A stretch of 64,000 bases of DNA from Streptomyces monomycini. Its GTDB lineage: Bacteria; Actinomycetota; Actinomycetes; Streptomycetales; Streptomycetaceae. Both the position numbers and the translations under genes were made by a program. This document shows, in pieces, positions 62,913-64,000 of this stretch. Numbering within the stretch: the first letter of the stretch is position 1; the number at the start of each line of letters is the position of its first letter. The stretch is from positions 124,001 to 188,000 of the forward strand of contig NZ_JAFIQY010000012.1 of assembly GCF_022271435.1 (NCBI RefSeq). The letters run 5' to 3'. The notes beneath the pieces are model-generated. The model did no database searches. It was not told where the DNA came from and saw only the letters and a list, made by a program, of their open reading frames with translations.

Positions 62913-63881
62913 ATGGGCATCTCCGAGGCCGCCGACCGCACCGATACCTTCGTTGCGCACCGGTTCACCGAGCAGCTGGTGGACCTGGGCGAGATCCGCA
63001 TGAACTACGTCGCCGAAGGCGACCCGGCTTCCCCGGCGCTGTTGCTCGTGCCTGCCCAGGGCGAGTCCTGGTGGGGCTACGAGGACGCGGTCGGACTGCT
63101 CAGCTCCGAGTTCCGGGTCTTCGCGATCGACCTGCGGGGCCAGGGCCGCTCGACGTGGACCCCCGGCCGCTACAACCTCGGCACCTGGGGCGCCGACGTG
63201 GAGCGGTTCATCGACCTGGTCATCAAGCGTCCCGTGGTCGTGGCGGGGAACTCCTCCGGCGGCATCATCGCCGCGTACGTGGCCGCGTACGGCAAGCCGG
63301 GCCTGGTCCGCGGCGCGATGCTGGAGGACCCTCCGCTGTTCTCTTCCCAGGCCCGCCCGCCCTACGGGCCCGGTATGGCGCAGACGCTGGGGCCGATCTT
63401 CGCCCTGTGGGCGAAGTGGCTCGGACCGCAGTGGTCCATCGGCGACTGGTCCGGCATGATCAAGGCCGCCTCCAAAGAGCTGCCAGCCTTCCTGCACCCC
63501 GGGATCGGGTTCATGATGGGCGACGGTGACCCCGAGGCCGGCGCCTCCCCGACGCCGGTGCAGCACCTGAAGGAGTACGACCCCGAATGGGGGCAGGCAT
63601 GGGCCACCGACACCGCCAACGCCGGGGTCGACCACGCCACGATGCTCGCCCAGGTCAAGACACCGGTGCTGCTCACCCACCACTTTCACAGGACCGACCC
63701 CGACACCGGACAGTTGATGGGCGCCATGACCGGCATCCAGGCCGCCCAGGCCCGCCGCCTGATGGAGTCCACCGGTCAGCCCGTCGCCTTCCAGCAGCTC
63801 GACGCGCCGCACACCATGCACGAACCCATGGCCCAGCAGTACGTAGACGTACTCACCCAATGGATCAAGACGCTACCCTGA
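62913..63881 (+). CDS. Alpha/beta-fold hydrolase
   Basis: 322 residues. LLLVPAQGESWWGYEDAVGL, FRVFAIDLRGQGRSTWTPGR, VVVAGNSSGGIIAAYVAAYG (Ser elbow G-N-S-S-G) and QQLDAPHTMHEPMAQQYVDV (catalytic His region). It resembles epoxide hydrolase/haloperoxidase-type hydrolases, with a cap between the elbow and the C-terminal strands. No signal peptide. ATG 62913 after AAGGAGTACG. It lies 225 bases outside the IS element; substrate unknown. Confidence 0.88.
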   Translation: MGISEAADRTDTFVAHRFTEQLVDLGEIRMNYVAEGDPASPALLLVPAQGESWWGYEDAVGLLSSEFRVFAIDLRGQGRSTWTPGRYNLGTWGADVERFIDLVIKRPVVVAGNSSGGIIAAYVAAYGKPGLVRGAMLEDPPLFSSQARPPYGPGMAQTLGPIFALWAKWLGPQWSIGDWSGMIKAASKELPAFLHPGIGFMMGDGDPEAGASPTPVQHLKEYDPEWGQAWATDTANAGVDHATMLAQVKTPVLLTHHFHRTDPDTGQLMGAMTGIQAAQARRLMESTGQPVAFQQLDAPHTMHEPMAQQYVDVLTQWIKTLP

Positions 63882-64000
63882 CCGCAACACAACGACTGAC
63901 GGGCGGGCTGCCCCGAGCTTCCCGGGCCGGACAGCCCGCAGGTGGAAGCCAGGCGCGCTACCGCCTCCCCACAATCGAACAGCGGCGGATCAGGATGCCG

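Overview
The window is very GC-rich, has dense short intergenic gaps, many GTG starts, divergent iron boxes of the DmdR/IdeR type and several protein families that are largely actinobacterial (DUF6479, DUF6233, LAL regulators, chaplin-like secreted proteins). It is almost certainly a Streptomyces or close relative, and the mix of biosynthetic, regulatory and mobile genes looks like an accessory part of the chromosome. I see no rRNA, tRNA, CRISPR array, NRPS or PKS.

Left part (1-8.1 kb): an iron-regulated siderophore-type locus. Two iron boxes sit between a divergent peptide/siderophore-type binding lipoprotein (partial, minus strand) and a plus-strand operon: clavaminate-synthase-like oxygenase, SbnB-like dehydrogenase, a frameshifted Y4yA/SbnH-type PLP decarboxylase, SbnA-like PLP synthase and a MATE exporter. 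SbnA plus SbnB should make 2,3-diaminopropionate; the synthetase that would assemble the siderophore is not in the window. 8.3-11.8 kb: a membrane-anchored periplasmic-binding-protein-like protein coupled to a P-loop ATPase. 12.0-22.6 kb: a small aromatic gene cluster without PKS/NRPS: FAD hydroxylase, AMP-dependent ligase, a chorismate-lyase/degenerate class II DAHP-synthase fusion, an intact class I DAHP synthase, a phenoxazinone-synthase-type multicopper oxidase and a LAL-type LuxR regulator. The likely logic is erythrose-4-P + PEP to chorismate to 4-hydroxybenzoate, then ring hydroxylation, activation and copper-dependent oxidation.

22.7-40.6 kb: a hydrolase/GMC oxidoreductase convergent pair, a CBS-domain protein, a VOC protein, an accessory respiratory set (cytochrome b, ctaF-like, ctaD), SDR + P450, DUF6233, a SUKH-family protein, a rhomboid-like protein, an ArsR-type regulator with a visible operator, a ferredoxin-NADP reductase and a TetR regulator with a repeat-expanded tail. 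Two strong hairpins at 40.68-40.78 kb separate this from what follows.

41.4-64 kb: an accessory island with visibly lower GC in its first part. Its core is a tightly coupled four-gene operon (transcribed 52249 to 41397): a 1415-aa protein that I assign to DUF6603, 657-aa and 1110-aa proteins of unrecognised families, and a 434-aa protein ending in fibre-like beta repeats. None has a signal peptide. Next to it lie a secreted SGNH hydrolase and a signal-less endonuclease/exonuclease/phosphatase-family protein with a SKICH-like N-terminus. This is the best candidate for an undescribed multi-protein system in the window. The rest is small or decaying genes (chaplin-like, STAS, SagB remnant, tail-anchored protein, RibD-type reductase), a complete ISL3-type element with 62-bp inverted repeats that carries a DUF4262 passenger gene, and a terminal alpha/beta hydrolase.
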